From: an uncultured Leptolyngbyaceae cyanobacterium
GTDB taxonomy: Bacteria; Cyanobacteriota; Cyanobacteriia; Leptolyngbyales; Leptolyngbyaceae
Assembly: GCA_938023035.1 (NCBI GenBank)
Contig: CALIDI010000009.1
Span: 84,632-148,631, forward strand
Direction: 5' to 3'
DNA: 64,000 bases
Part shown: positions 38,249 to 46,545 of the stretch, one piece after another
Position numbering within the stretch: the stretch's first letter is position 1
Layout of the letters: each line of letters begins with the position of its first letter
Position numbers and translations under genes: made by a program
Notes under the pieces: generated by a model
Database searches by the model: none
Seen by the model: only the letters and a program-made list of their open reading frames with translations
Told to the model about the DNA's origin: nothing

Positions 38249-38588
38249 CAGGGTATTGTAGAGTTTATTGGCCCTCAGGGTAAGCTGGGCGAAGGCCGGG
38301 TGTTAAGAGAACTGCCCATGAGTTGGACGCGATCGCCTTTCACAAATCCCGATTCAACGGGGTGCTGAATAGCAGAAATTTCTGGACTCGCCTCAGCCAA
38401 TCTTCATCTCCCTTGATGGGAGCATGAAAGAAGGCTCAAGTCCCCCCTTACCCAATCCCCCTTTCGTAGGGGCAAGGGGAGCTGGAAGAGCAGTTGGAAT
38501 GAGGAAAGCCAGACGGGTGCCTTCTTCTACTAGTGCTTTCTCTGATAGAAATGGCCTAAAGCAAGTTAACCGGCCAGCCTTTTGCAAA
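38249..38588. other. Spacer upstream of AEC transporter with repeat copy
   Basis: Open frames continue upstream from the transporter into this region, but they read through a C/T-rich dispersed repeat (38378-38415 and beyond) and are not considered coding. The transporter promoter must be here. Confidence 0.4.
38378..38415 (+). repeat. Dispersed repeat (AATTTCTGGACT type), copy 2
   Basis: This copy matches 33784-33821. Similar C/T-rich flank follows, ending near TTCTTCTACTAG at 38521-38532. Confidence 0.6.
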
Positions 38589-39701
38589 ATGGCAGATACT
38601 CTTTTTAATGCCTATGCCCCGCTGATTTTCTGGACAGGGCTGGGCTTTTTTCTGATTCGGATGCGGTTTTTTCCCGATCCCCTGCCGCGTTTACTGGGAC
38701 GAAGTTTGTATTGGTTTGGGGTACCTTGGGAGGTTTTTGCCTTAGCTCGCCACACTCATCTTTCCCAGGCGATCGCCCAGGTGCCGCTGATTGCGATCGC
38801 GACACTCGTGATGGGAGTGACGCTAGCTGGTATAACCCTTCAGATGGGCTGGCAACCAGCCCACACCCCCGCTGCTGTAGCCAAGGGATTAACGCCGCCT
38901 GAAAGCCTCACAGAATCCGCACCATCTGAACAAATCAGCGATTTGCAAGCCAATCCTCACCCTCGAGAACACCAGGGGGTGAGCCACCTCGCCACCCAAT
39001 CAGTGGATATTTTATTCCTCCGCTCCCCTAACCCATCACCACGCCCGACCCAGGGTAGCTTCTTAATTGCGGCCACGATTGGTAATACGGGTTTCGTTGG
39101 CCTGGGAATTGTGCCGACCCTGGTCAGCGAGTCTAATCTTGGTTGGGCCGTCTTTTACAGTGTGACGAATAATGTGATTGGCACCTATGGGTTAGGCGTA
39201 TGGCTAGCGAGCTACTTCGGTCGTGCGCAAGCCCAAAACAATAGCTGGGTACAATTTCGTGATGTTTTAACCGTACCTTCCCTCTGGGCCTTCATCCTGG
39301 GTTTTAGCACCCGTCATCAGCCATTTCCAGTAATCACAGAACAATTTCTCCAGGCTTCCCTTTGGTTTGTGATTCCTGCCGCCTTTTTACTCATGGGCAT
39401 GCGCCTAAGCCAACTCCAAGGGATTCAAAGCCTAAAAGCCGCCCTCTTACCCAGTTGCCTCAAAATCCTTCTGCTCCCCGGCCTAGTTGGTTTGAGCTGC
39501 TGCTTACTGGGTTTAAGTGGTGAACCTCGCCTTGCTCTGGTACTGATGGCAGGCATGCCCAGCGCCTTTGCTGGATTAATTCTGGCAGAAGAGTATGAAT
39601 TAGATCGCGACTTGATTGCTAGCAGCATCGCCGTTAGCACCCTGGGGCTACTGCTAACGATCCCTCTCTGGCTCGTTCTGTTTGGGGAAATTCTGCGTTA
39701 G
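38589..39701 (+). CDS. AEC-family (auxin efflux carrier-like) transporter
   Basis: The 370-residue protein from ATG 38589 has about ten hydrophobic segments in two five-helix halves split by a polar loop (residues ~85-145). It has GNTGFVGLGIVPTLVSE, NNVIGTYGLGVWLASYFG, AAFLLMGMRLSQLQG and a Gly-rich terminal half. This layout fits AEC permeases, which export organic anions. The upstream in-frame ATG at 38424 would add repeat-derived sequence and is rejected. The substrate is unknown. Confidence 0.75.
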   Translation: MADTLFNAYAPLIFWTGLGFFLIRMRFFPDPLPRLLGRSLYWFGVPWEVFALARHTHLSQAIAQVPLIAIATLVMGVTLAGITLQMGWQPAHTPAAVAKGLTPPESLTESAPSEQISDLQANPHPREHQGVSHLATQSVDILFLRSPNPSPRPTQGSFLIAATIGNTGFVGLGIVPTLVSESNLGWAVFYSVTNNVIGTYGLGVWLASYFGRAQAQNNSWVQFRDVLTVPSLWAFILGFSTRHQPFPVITEQFLQASLWFVIPAAFLLMGMRLSQLQGIQSLKAALLPSCLKILLLPGLVGLSCCLLGLSGEPRLALVLMAGMPSAFAGLILAEEYELDRDLIASSIAVSTLGLLLTIPLWLVLFGEILR

Positions 39702-40002
39702 AGGGCCATGACTTTGCTAGATTTTCCCTTGAACTCCTGTGAAATCACGCTACTGTTAAAACAGCAGCCCCAACCATTGTCTGAGTAAGTTGCTTTATTC
39801 GCTAATTTCCCGATGGGCCAATTTCTATTGCAGTCGTCTATCCCTATTGATGTTGGAGTGCTTAAGGCTAACGCCGGTCGCGGCCTCTACGATCTGGTTC
39901 TTCTAAAAGGGAACTGCATACGAAAGAATCTTTTAACAGTATCAATCCATACTAAACTTCTGCAAATGGTAAAATTTGCCTGGAAAGCTGCGAGCGACCC
40001 CT
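39702..40002. other. Spacer upstream of response regulator gene
   Basis: This spacer is about 300 bp. A 70-codon open stretch at 39813-40025 lacks coding character. The region should contain the promoter of the sphR-like gene; I could not find a convincing Pho-box repeat by eye. Confidence 0.4.
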
Positions 40003-40809
40003 ATGCCAACTACACTTGTTTCTGAAGATAATCGCCAGGTATCTAGTCTGAAGCTTGGTCGGGTTTTAATCGTTGAAGATGAAGAACTGATTGGCGAAAC
40101 GATTGCCCTGGCTCTTCAAGATGAAGGATTTGAAGCGATTCGGGTAACCGATGGGCGAACTGCACTCAACCTCATGCATTGGGCAGAGGATAGTTCGACC
40201 CCGAACCAGACACTGCCAGTACCCCTCCCGCTGGCGATGGGCTTAGGAGCAAGTCAGCCCTTTGATTTGATTATTTTAGACTTAATGCTGCCTTACATCA
40301 ACGGCCTAGACTTGTGTCGGCTGATTCGCCGCGAAGGCAACATTGTCCCGATTTTGATGCTGAGTGCCAAAGGGAGTGAAACAGATCGGGTTGTGGGTCT
40401 AGAGGTGGGGGCCGATGACTACCTGACCAAGCCCTTTGGGATGCGAGAGTTAGTGGCTCGCTGCCGTGCTTTGCTCCGTCGCCAGCATAACTTCCAGGCC
40501 CAGCCAGAGCAGCAGAGCCTTAAGTTTCGGGATATTATCCTCTATCCTCAAGAGTGTCGTGTTGTAATTCGAGGCGAAGAAGTGAACTTTTCTCCTAAAG
40601 AGTTTAAAATTCTGGAGCTGTTTATGAGTTATCCTCGCCGTGTCTGGTCACGGGAGCAGCTTCTAGAGAGGATTTGGGGCCCCGATTTTATTGGAGACAG
40701 CAAAACCGTGGATGTTCATATTCGCTGGTTGCGAGAAAAGATGGAAATCGACCCTAGTAACCCAGAGTATTTGGTGACCGTGAGGGGCTTTGGCTACCGC
40801 TTTGGCTAG
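40003..40809 (+). CDS. sphR: OmpR-type response regulator, SphR/PhoB-like
   Basis: The 268-residue protein has a receiver with VLIVEDEELIGETIALAL, a phospho-acceptor Asp in LIILDLMLPYINGLDL and a Lys in DDYLTKPFG, and a winged-helix DNA-binding domain (VNFSPKEFKILELFMSYP; SREQLLERIWG; SKTVDVHIRWLREKME). Close resemblance to cyanobacterial SphR, the phosphate-starvation regulator, plus the following kinase, supports the call. An insertion of ~15 residues (EDSSTPNQTLPVPLP) lies in the receiver. I chose the ATG at 40003. Confidence 0.8.
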   Translation: MPTTLVSEDNRQVSSLKLGRVLIVEDEELIGETIALALQDEGFEAIRVTDGRTALNLMHWAEDSSTPNQTLPVPLPLAMGLGASQPFDLIILDLMLPYINGLDLCRLIRREGNIVPILMLSAKGSETDRVVGLEVGADDYLTKPFGMRELVARCRALLRRQHNFQAQPEQQSLKFRDIILYPQECRVVIRGEEVNFSPKEFKILELFMSYPRRVWSREQLLERIWGPDFIGDSKTVDVHIRWLREKMEIDPSNPEYLVTVRGFGYRFG

Positions 40810-40984
40810 ACCAGGTTGTCTATTTTCCTAATTCCAGAAGAGCCTTCAGGCTGACTCGGTTGTTAAAGCGGAGTTGATCATGGCCTAGAAGTCTCTCTCA
40901 AGCGTTGATCGGTATCTGAAGCGACATCTGCTCAATTCCATCGGTTCGCACTTGTCATGCGCTGACGATTGCAGGTTATGCTGC

Positions 40985-42367
40985 ATGGAATCAGACCGTT
41001 TAGGCGAACAGCAAGGTGGTTTTGCCGTCGTGAGCATCACTACAGCTTTTCTATTAGGTTTAGGAATTGGATTTGCTTTGTTAGGGTGGTATCACCTACA
41101 GGTTGTGCGCCGGTTTCAACTCCTGCAACGGCGGCTGCAACTGGAGAATCTGGAGGCGCGTTCGTTGCCCTTGCTGGAGCAAAAAGGGAAAGCTGCGATC
41201 GCGCGATCGCCCTGCAAAGTCGAAGCCACCGAATTAAAGCAGCTTTTGCAGGCAGCTCCAATTGGGTTTATTGAAGTGGATGAAGACAACCAACTCCTCT
41301 GGTGCAACCTGCGCGCCTGCACTCTGTTAGAAATCAACCGGGGAGAATTTGGCACGCTGACTCCGCCACCACCCCGACTGTTGCTGGAGGTGGTGCGTTC
41401 CTACGAGTTAGACCATTTGATTCAACAGACCCGTGACACTCAAACTCATTGCCAAACAGATTGGGTGCTTCATCCCGTAGCGAGTGAGCAAGTGCGGTTA
41501 GCTCAACTCAAGTCGCGCCCTCTCCGGGGGCATGGTGTGCCTTTAGCCAATGGTAAGGTCGGTATCTTTTTAGAAGATCGGCAGGAACTGGTAACCTTAG
41601 CCCAGCAGCGCGATCGCTGGACTTCGGATGTCGCCCATGAACTGAAAACTCCCCTCACTTCTATTCGTCTGGTGGCTGAAACCCTGTATCCTCGCCTCGA
41701 ACCGCCCTTACGCAATTGGGTTCACCGGCTCCTACAAGAAACTATTCGGTTGAGCCATCTGGTTCAGGATCTGCTGGAACTCAGCCATTTAGAAGGGGCA
41801 CAGAAACCAACGCTAAGCCTCACGCCCGTTGATTTGCCAAAGTTAATCCATTCTGCTTGGCTCAGTCTTGAACCCCTGGCTCGTCGCAAGCAGCTAACCC
41901 TAGCCTATGATGGCCCTGCCAAATTGCTGCTGCCCGCCGATGGCACTCGACTTCATCGGGTGGTGCTCAACCTATTGGATAACAGCATTAAATACAGTCC
42001 ACCCGGAACCGTCATTCAGGTGCGCCTGACGCCAGTTGTGTCGACGGCTCATCAGGAAAAACTCATCCAGCTTGACGTGATTGATCAGGGGGAAGGCTTC
42101 CCTGAAGGCACGCTTCCCCATGTGTTTGAGCGATTCTATCGGGCTGATCCTGCCCGTCAGCGATCGCCCGATTGGCCCCTAGGAGAAACACAGGTGCCAA
42201 CAACTGGGAGTGGGCTAGGGCTAGCCATTGTTCGCCAAATTGTCGAAAGCCATGGTGGTACGGTACAAGCGCACAATCACCCTGAGACAGGAGGAGCCTG
42301 GATTCAAATTCGTTTACCGGCGGGAACGCTGGCTGACGAAGATCCCCAGCGAGAAGCAAACGCCTAA
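40985..42367 (+). CDS. sphS: Sensor histidine kinase, SphS/PhoR-like
   Basis: The kinase has one N-terminal membrane segment (AFLLGLGIGFALLGWYH), a coiled region, a PAS-like domain (LKQLLQAAPIGFIEVDEDNQLLWCN), HisKA with SDVAHELKTPLTSIRLVAETL, and an ATPase domain (LLDNSIKYSPPGT; DQGEGFPEGTLPHVFERFYR; GSGLGLAIVRQIVE). The layout fits SphS, which senses phosphate with PhoU/Pst. The start is uncertain: ATG at 40985 or GTG at 41030; a TTG at 40952 is possible. It follows its regulator by 175 bp. Confidence 0.8.
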   Translation: MESDRLGEQQGGFAVVSITTAFLLGLGIGFALLGWYHLQVVRRFQLLQRRLQLENLEARSLPLLEQKGKAAIARSPCKVEATELKQLLQAAPIGFIEVDEDNQLLWCNLRACTLLEINRGEFGTLTPPPPRLLLEVVRSYELDHLIQQTRDTQTHCQTDWVLHPVASEQVRLAQLKSRPLRGHGVPLANGKVGIFLEDRQELVTLAQQRDRWTSDVAHELKTPLTSIRLVAETLYPRLEPPLRNWVHRLLQETIRLSHLVQDLLELSHLEGAQKPTLSLTPVDLPKLIHSAWLSLEPLARRKQLTLAYDGPAKLLLPADGTRLHRVVLNLLDNSIKYSPPGTVIQVRLTPVVSTAHQEKLIQLDVIDQGEGFPEGTLPHVFERFYRADPARQRSPDWPLGETQVPTTGSGLGLAIVRQIVESHGGTVQAHNHPETGGAWIQIRLPAGTLADEDPQREANA

Positions 42368-42545
42368 TGACTAGTTTCAGACAGGAGGAATCGTTTCGAT
42401 CCAGGTGAAACTTTCGGTTATTTGAAGAGAATGTTACACTAAACGATACGCTAAGGATAGGTTTTGGTTCAGCCAAGTTGATTGTCTGTTCTCAGCGATT
42501 GTGGTTTCGTAGCCTGAAATGGGAGCAAATCCCGTTCTCCTTGCT

Positions 42546-43340
42546 ATGGCAGAGCGATTACAAAAAGTTTTATCTCAGTGGGGGATCGCTTCGCGTCGGC
42601 AAGCTGAGCAAATGATTTTAGACGGCAGGGTTCGTCTCAATGGGATGACGGCCCATCTAGGGCAAAAGGTCGATCCCAACTGCGATCGGATTGAAGTTGA
42701 TCGGCGTCTCGTCCAGCCAGAGCAACGTCCCAACTTGGTTTATCTTTTGCTGAATAAGCCTGTGGGTTACGTTTCAACCTGCCACGATCCACAATCTCGT
42801 CGGACTGTGGTAGATTTACTGCCGATGGCGTTGCGACAGGGGCATGGAATTCACCCTGTTGGTCGGCTAGACGCTGACTCTACAGGGGCATTACTACTAA
42901 CAAACGATGGTGAATTGACCTTTTTGCTGACGCATCCCCGCTATCATGTGCCTAAAACTTATCTAGCATGGGTGAATGGAGTTCCTTCAGAGACAATTTT
43001 GCATCAGTGGCGCACCGGGGTTGAGTTAGATGGGCAGTTAACCCTGCCTGCAGAGGTAAAAGAGCGGCGACGAGTAGGCATTCAACGGACGTTGTTGGAG
43101 ATTACTCTATATGAAGGACGCAATCGTCAAATTCGGCGAGTTGCTGAGCGATTGGGGCACCCAGTACTGCGCTTGCATCGAACGGCGATCGGCCCGATCT
43201 CTCTGCGAGTAGCCAATCATCGTTTCTTACCCAGTGGACAATATCGAACATTAGGCTGGGCAGAGGTTAATTCTTTGAAGCAATTGACCTACGATCAAAG
43301 ACAAAAGTCTGGGGCGCGCGAGGAGGTTGTTGATGTTTAG
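42546..43340 (+). CDS. RsuA/RluB-type rRNA pseudouridine synthase
   Basis: The 264-residue enzyme has an N-terminal S4 RNA-binding domain (RLQKVLSQWGIASRRQAEQMI) and the catalytic domain with LLLNKPVGYVSTCHDP, the active-site Asp in HPVGRLDADSTGALLLTNDG, and EGRNRQIRRVAERLGHPV. It converts uridine to pseudouridine in rRNA; which site cannot be told. I chose the ATG at 42546. The next gene overlaps by 8 bp, so they are likely co-transcribed. Confidence 0.92.
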   Translation: MAERLQKVLSQWGIASRRQAEQMILDGRVRLNGMTAHLGQKVDPNCDRIEVDRRLVQPEQRPNLVYLLLNKPVGYVSTCHDPQSRRTVVDLLPMALRQGHGIHPVGRLDADSTGALLLTNDGELTFLLTHPRYHVPKTYLAWVNGVPSETILHQWRTGVELDGQLTLPAEVKERRRVGIQRTLLEITLYEGRNRQIRRVAERLGHPVLRLHRTAIGPISLRVANHRFLPSGQYRTLGWAEVNSLKQLTYDQRQKSGAREEVVDV

Positions 43341-44175
43341 CCAAAATCCACAAGCAGAACAGGGACTAGTAGAGCAGTTGGCTACTCTCGGATGTTTTTT
43401 GCAAAACGTTCGCCAAGAACAGCACTTATCCTACGAAGATGTAGCGGCTAAAACCCACATCCCTGTGAGAACCTTAAAAGCTCTGGAATTTGCCGATCTC
43501 AAACAACTGCCTGAGCCGGTTTATATTCAAGGCTTCTTGCGGCGGTATGCAGAGGTGCTCAGCATTGACCCCAGCCAAGTTAGGCTGAACTTTTCTCATC
43601 GCCCTCAAGAAAGAAAGTCCCCTTCAATCTTTACCATTTTGGGGTTTCCCCAATTGCAACCGCTACATCTGTATTTGTTTTACACGGCGCTTGTCATTGC
43701 TGCTGTTACCAGTCTGTCTCGGCTTCTCACCCAGCCGTTTTATCAACAACAGATGGGAATTTCTCAGCCCACGAGTTTATTAGTTCCTAGAGTGCCTTCT
43801 TCCAACCATACCTCTCACCTTGCTTTGCCAGAGGAGCGCACGGATCGCCAAAATTTCATTGCGAAAGAGCGATCTGGAAAGTCGGTGCGGGTTGAAGTGA
43901 AACTGGTTTCGCAGTCTTGGTTAAGGGTTGTTGCCGATGGCAAGATGCAATATGAAGGCGTCTTGCAAGAAGGGGCACAGCAGTCTTGGGAAGCGGATCA
44001 ACAGATTGTCTTGCGAGCAGGGAATGCTGGCGGAGTCGTTGTTACCCTAAATGATGGTATGCCCAAGCCTCTGGGAGAAGCGGGGTCTGTTGAGGAGGTG
44101 ACTTATGGGGCTGCATCCTCCTCGGCTGACCTATCTAACACGAATTTACAGGCCGAGCCAACGACGGCCCTGTAG
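43333..44175 (+). CDS. RodZ-like helix-turn-helix membrane protein
   Basis: The 280-residue protein has an N-terminal Xre-type HTH (FLQNVRQEQHLSYEDVAAKTHIPVRTLKALE), a membrane span (LYLFYTALVIAAVTSL) and a periplasmic DUF4115 domain (VRVEVKLVSQSWLRVVADGK; VVVTLNDG). RodZ links MreB to the wall machinery. The ATG at 43333 has GGAGG 6 bp upstream, inside the end of the preceding gene. The following permease gene lies 18 bp downstream. Confidence 0.85.
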   Translation: MFSQNPQAEQGLVEQLATLGCFLQNVRQEQHLSYEDVAAKTHIPVRTLKALEFADLKQLPEPVYIQGFLRRYAEVLSIDPSQVRLNFSHRPQERKSPSIFTILGFPQLQPLHLYLFYTALVIAAVTSLSRLLTQPFYQQQMGISQPTSLLVPRVPSSNHTSHLALPEERTDRQNFIAKERSGKSVRVEVKLVSQSWLRVVADGKMQYEGVLQEGAQQSWEADQQIVLRAGNAGGVVVTLNDGMPKPLGEAGSVEEVTYGAASSSADLSNTNLQAEPTTAL

Positions 44176-44193
44176 ACCCTGCCTGTGATACCC

Positions 44194-45213
44194 ATGGATC
44201 TAACTCGCCTGAATAATGCTTTTACGCTCTTTCTCAGCCTGCTGGTTGAGGCGATGCCCTTCCTGCTGTTAGGGGTGATGTTTTCGAGTATTTTGTTGTT
44301 TTTTGTAGAAGAGCGTTTTTTACTCCGGTGGTTGCCTAAAAATCCCTTTTTAGGCGCTTTGGCAGGGAGTTGTGTTGGATTTTTGTTTCCGGTTTGTGAG
44401 TGCGGGAATGTGCCAGTTGCCCGCCGTCTCTTGATGCAGGGTGTACCTTCGCCTGTGGCTATTGGCTTTTTGTTGGCGGCTCCCACGATTAATCCAATTG
44501 TGTTTTGGGCCACCTGGATCGCCTTTCGCGATCAGCCAGAGGTGGTCTTTTTAAGAATTGCGTTTTCGTTGACGATCGCTACAGTGATTGGATGGGTTTT
44601 TAGCACCCAATCGAACCTGCGCCCTTTTTTGCAGCCAAATGTGGCCCGGGCAATGCCATTGTTGCCAGAAGAGCGGGCGGGTGAGCCATCGTTGCTGCGC
44701 TCTGGCACCTACTGGCTGGGAGCATCGAAGAAGAGCGATCGCCTGACCGTCGCCGATTTGCAAATTGCTAGTGCCGCTAGCTTGAGTATGGTCAATCAGC
44801 CCCTGACCAATAAGCTCTACCTTTTGCTCGAAAATATGATGCAGGAGTTACGCGAACTCGGAGGGGTGCTGGTGTTGGGTAGTGCGATCGCCGCGACCAT
44901 TCAAGTATTTACGCCCCGGGATGTGGTGTTGAGCCTAGGGCAAGGCCCTGTCACCTCAATTTTGGCAATGATGTTGTTGGCTGCGATTGTGTCAATCTGC
45001 TCAACGGTTGATTCTTTTTTTGCCCTCTCCTTTGCCTCTACCTTTACTACTGGATCGCTGCTTTCATTCCTAGTATTTGGGCCGATGATCGACCTTAAGG
45101 CCGTTGGTTTAATGCTGTCGATCTTTAAGCCCCGTGCAGTCTTCTACCTGTTTATGCTGGCGGGACAACTGGTCTTCCTCTTCAGCCTATTTGTTAACCT
45201 CTATTTGAGCTAA
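44194..45213 (+). CDS. DUF318/YraQ-family permease
   Basis: The 339-residue membrane protein has two groups of about four spans. Signatures are VEAMPFLLLGVMFSS, LFPVCECGNVPVARRLLMQG and SPVAIGFLLAAPTINPIV in the first half and CSTVDSFFALSF in the second; the Cys in CECGNVP and CSTVDSF are family features. DUF318 permeases are proposed metal or arsenical exporters. The pairing with a TIGR03943 gene 10 bp downstream is a known arrangement (B. subtilis ycgR-ycgQ, associated with zinc control). ATG 44194 is preferred over GTG 44185. Confidence 0.85.
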   Translation: MDLTRLNNAFTLFLSLLVEAMPFLLLGVMFSSILLFFVEERFLLRWLPKNPFLGALAGSCVGFLFPVCECGNVPVARRLLMQGVPSPVAIGFLLAAPTINPIVFWATWIAFRDQPEVVFLRIAFSLTIATVIGWVFSTQSNLRPFLQPNVARAMPLLPEERAGEPSLLRSGTYWLGASKKSDRLTVADLQIASAASLSMVNQPLTNKLYLLLENMMQELRELGGVLVLGSAIAATIQVFTPRDVVLSLGQGPVTSILAMMLLAAIVSICSTVDSFFALSFASTFTTGSLLSFLVFGPMIDLKAVGLMLSIFKPRAVFYLFMLAGQLVFLFSLFVNLYLS

Positions 45214-45223
45214 GCAAAAGCGT

Positions 45224-45973
45224 ATGACTCGCCGTAGAAATGGTTCCCTCTGGCTAGATACCGCCGCGATCGCCGCTTGGGGTTTCCTATTTCTGAAATA
45301 CTGGCTGACGGAGAAGCTATATCTGCTGATTCACCCTAACTATTTTTGGCTGACCGTTGCCGCCGGGTTTGTATTATTAGGATTGGCTCTAGTTCGGGCT
45401 ATTTTGGTGATCCGCTACCCCTTCGCGGGTACTTCCGGCCCCCACCTGAGTTTATTTCCTCCCGGTTGGAGCCGATGGCTCCTGATGGGAACGGCGATCG
45501 CCGGCCTGCTGGTTTCTCCTCGTGCCTTTGCCAGCCAGACGGCCCTAGAGCGGGGCATCTCCGATGGTTTAACGGTAACGCGGGTCAGACCTCAAGCCTT
45601 TCGAGCCACCGTCAAGCCCGAAGACCGTTCGATTGTCGATTGGGTTCGGACCCTCACTGTTTATCCTGAACCCGATGCCTACACCGGCCAACGCGTCAGC
45701 GTCAAAGGCTTCGTCGTGCATTCTCCGGAAACTAGCCCAAACTATTTGTTGATTTCACGGTTTATTATTACTTGCTGTGCGGCGGATGCTTACCCAGTCA
45801 GTTTACCGGTAAAGTTACCAGAGGGCCAACGTCGGGATGCCTACAAACCGGATAGCTGGCAGCAAGTAGAGGGGCAAATGGTGACTGAAACCCTAGCCGG
45901 TAAACGACAATTGGTGATCCAGGCAACAGCGCTTAGCGCTGTAGAAGAGCCGAGAAATCCCTACGATTATTAA
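45224..45973 (+). CDS. TIGR03943-family partner of the DUF318 permease
   Basis: The 249-residue protein has two to three N-terminal membrane segments (AAIAAWGFLFLKYW; YFWLTVAAGFVLLGLALVRAI) and a soluble domain with RVSVKGFVVHSPE, the conserved Cys pair in IITCCAADAYPVSL and SWQQVEGQMV. The fold of the second half is OB-like, probably on the outer face. It is always near DUF318 permeases, so it is likely a subunit of the same system. Confidence 0.82.
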   Translation: MTRRRNGSLWLDTAAIAAWGFLFLKYWLTEKLYLLIHPNYFWLTVAAGFVLLGLALVRAILVIRYPFAGTSGPHLSLFPPGWSRWLLMGTAIAGLLVSPRAFASQTALERGISDGLTVTRVRPQAFRATVKPEDRSIVDWVRTLTVYPEPDAYTGQRVSVKGFVVHSPETSPNYLLISRFIITCCAADAYPVSLPVKLPEGQRRDAYKPDSWQQVEGQMVTETLAGKRQLVIQATALSAVEEPRNPYDY

Positions 45974-46545
45974 CTATTAACACCCTATCTGCGCCTTAAC
46001 CTGAAGCCTTGACGGTGAGAAAGCCGACAGTTGCGGTCTGGACTGGGTTTAGATACAAATATACTGACAACGAACCCACGGTGATCGTGTTATGCAAGCG
46101 TAGGGTTTGGGTATTTTCTTTAGTAGGGATTTGGTTGCTGATAGTTGTGGTTCTACCCGGTTTTACTAGAAACAGCAACGAATACTGACTGCACCAGATC
46201 ATGGGTAGATTATGGATAGAACGCCTTACACCGTGGAGGCCATCCTCAATTGCCAACGCCTTGCGATAATCGCCAAGTTACTGAGCCAATTGGGGGCACC
46301 CTGTCACTCAAGGTCGTACAAATCGAGAAAAGCCTGAATTCAGGACTCTTTTCTGAGTCTGTGGAAGTTGTGAGGTCCTTGACTGAAACCAAAAGATACT
46401 GTGTCGCTAAGCTGAATTGAAATAAAACCTTGTCCAGGTTGAGACTGAGAGCTTGACTGGTAGAGCAACGCCCTGCTCTAAATTAGACTGGGTTGAAGTA
46501 CTGGTAGGGGGGTATTGAGTGGTTCCACAAGTGTTGGAGAAACCC
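45974..46545. other. Spacer upstream of phosphatase gene, with palindrome
   Basis: No gene is supported. AAAAG-CCTGAATTCAGG (46328-46344) followed by ACTCTTTTC makes a terminator-like hairpin on either strand, which could end the permease transcript. The remainder should hold the promoter of the phosphatase gene. Confidence 0.4.

Noticed and set aside
38424..38588. 55-codon N-terminal extension of the AEC transporter
   Set aside because: It reads through a dispersed repeat, is Pro/Arg-rich and lacks family resemblance; the ATG at 38589 fits.
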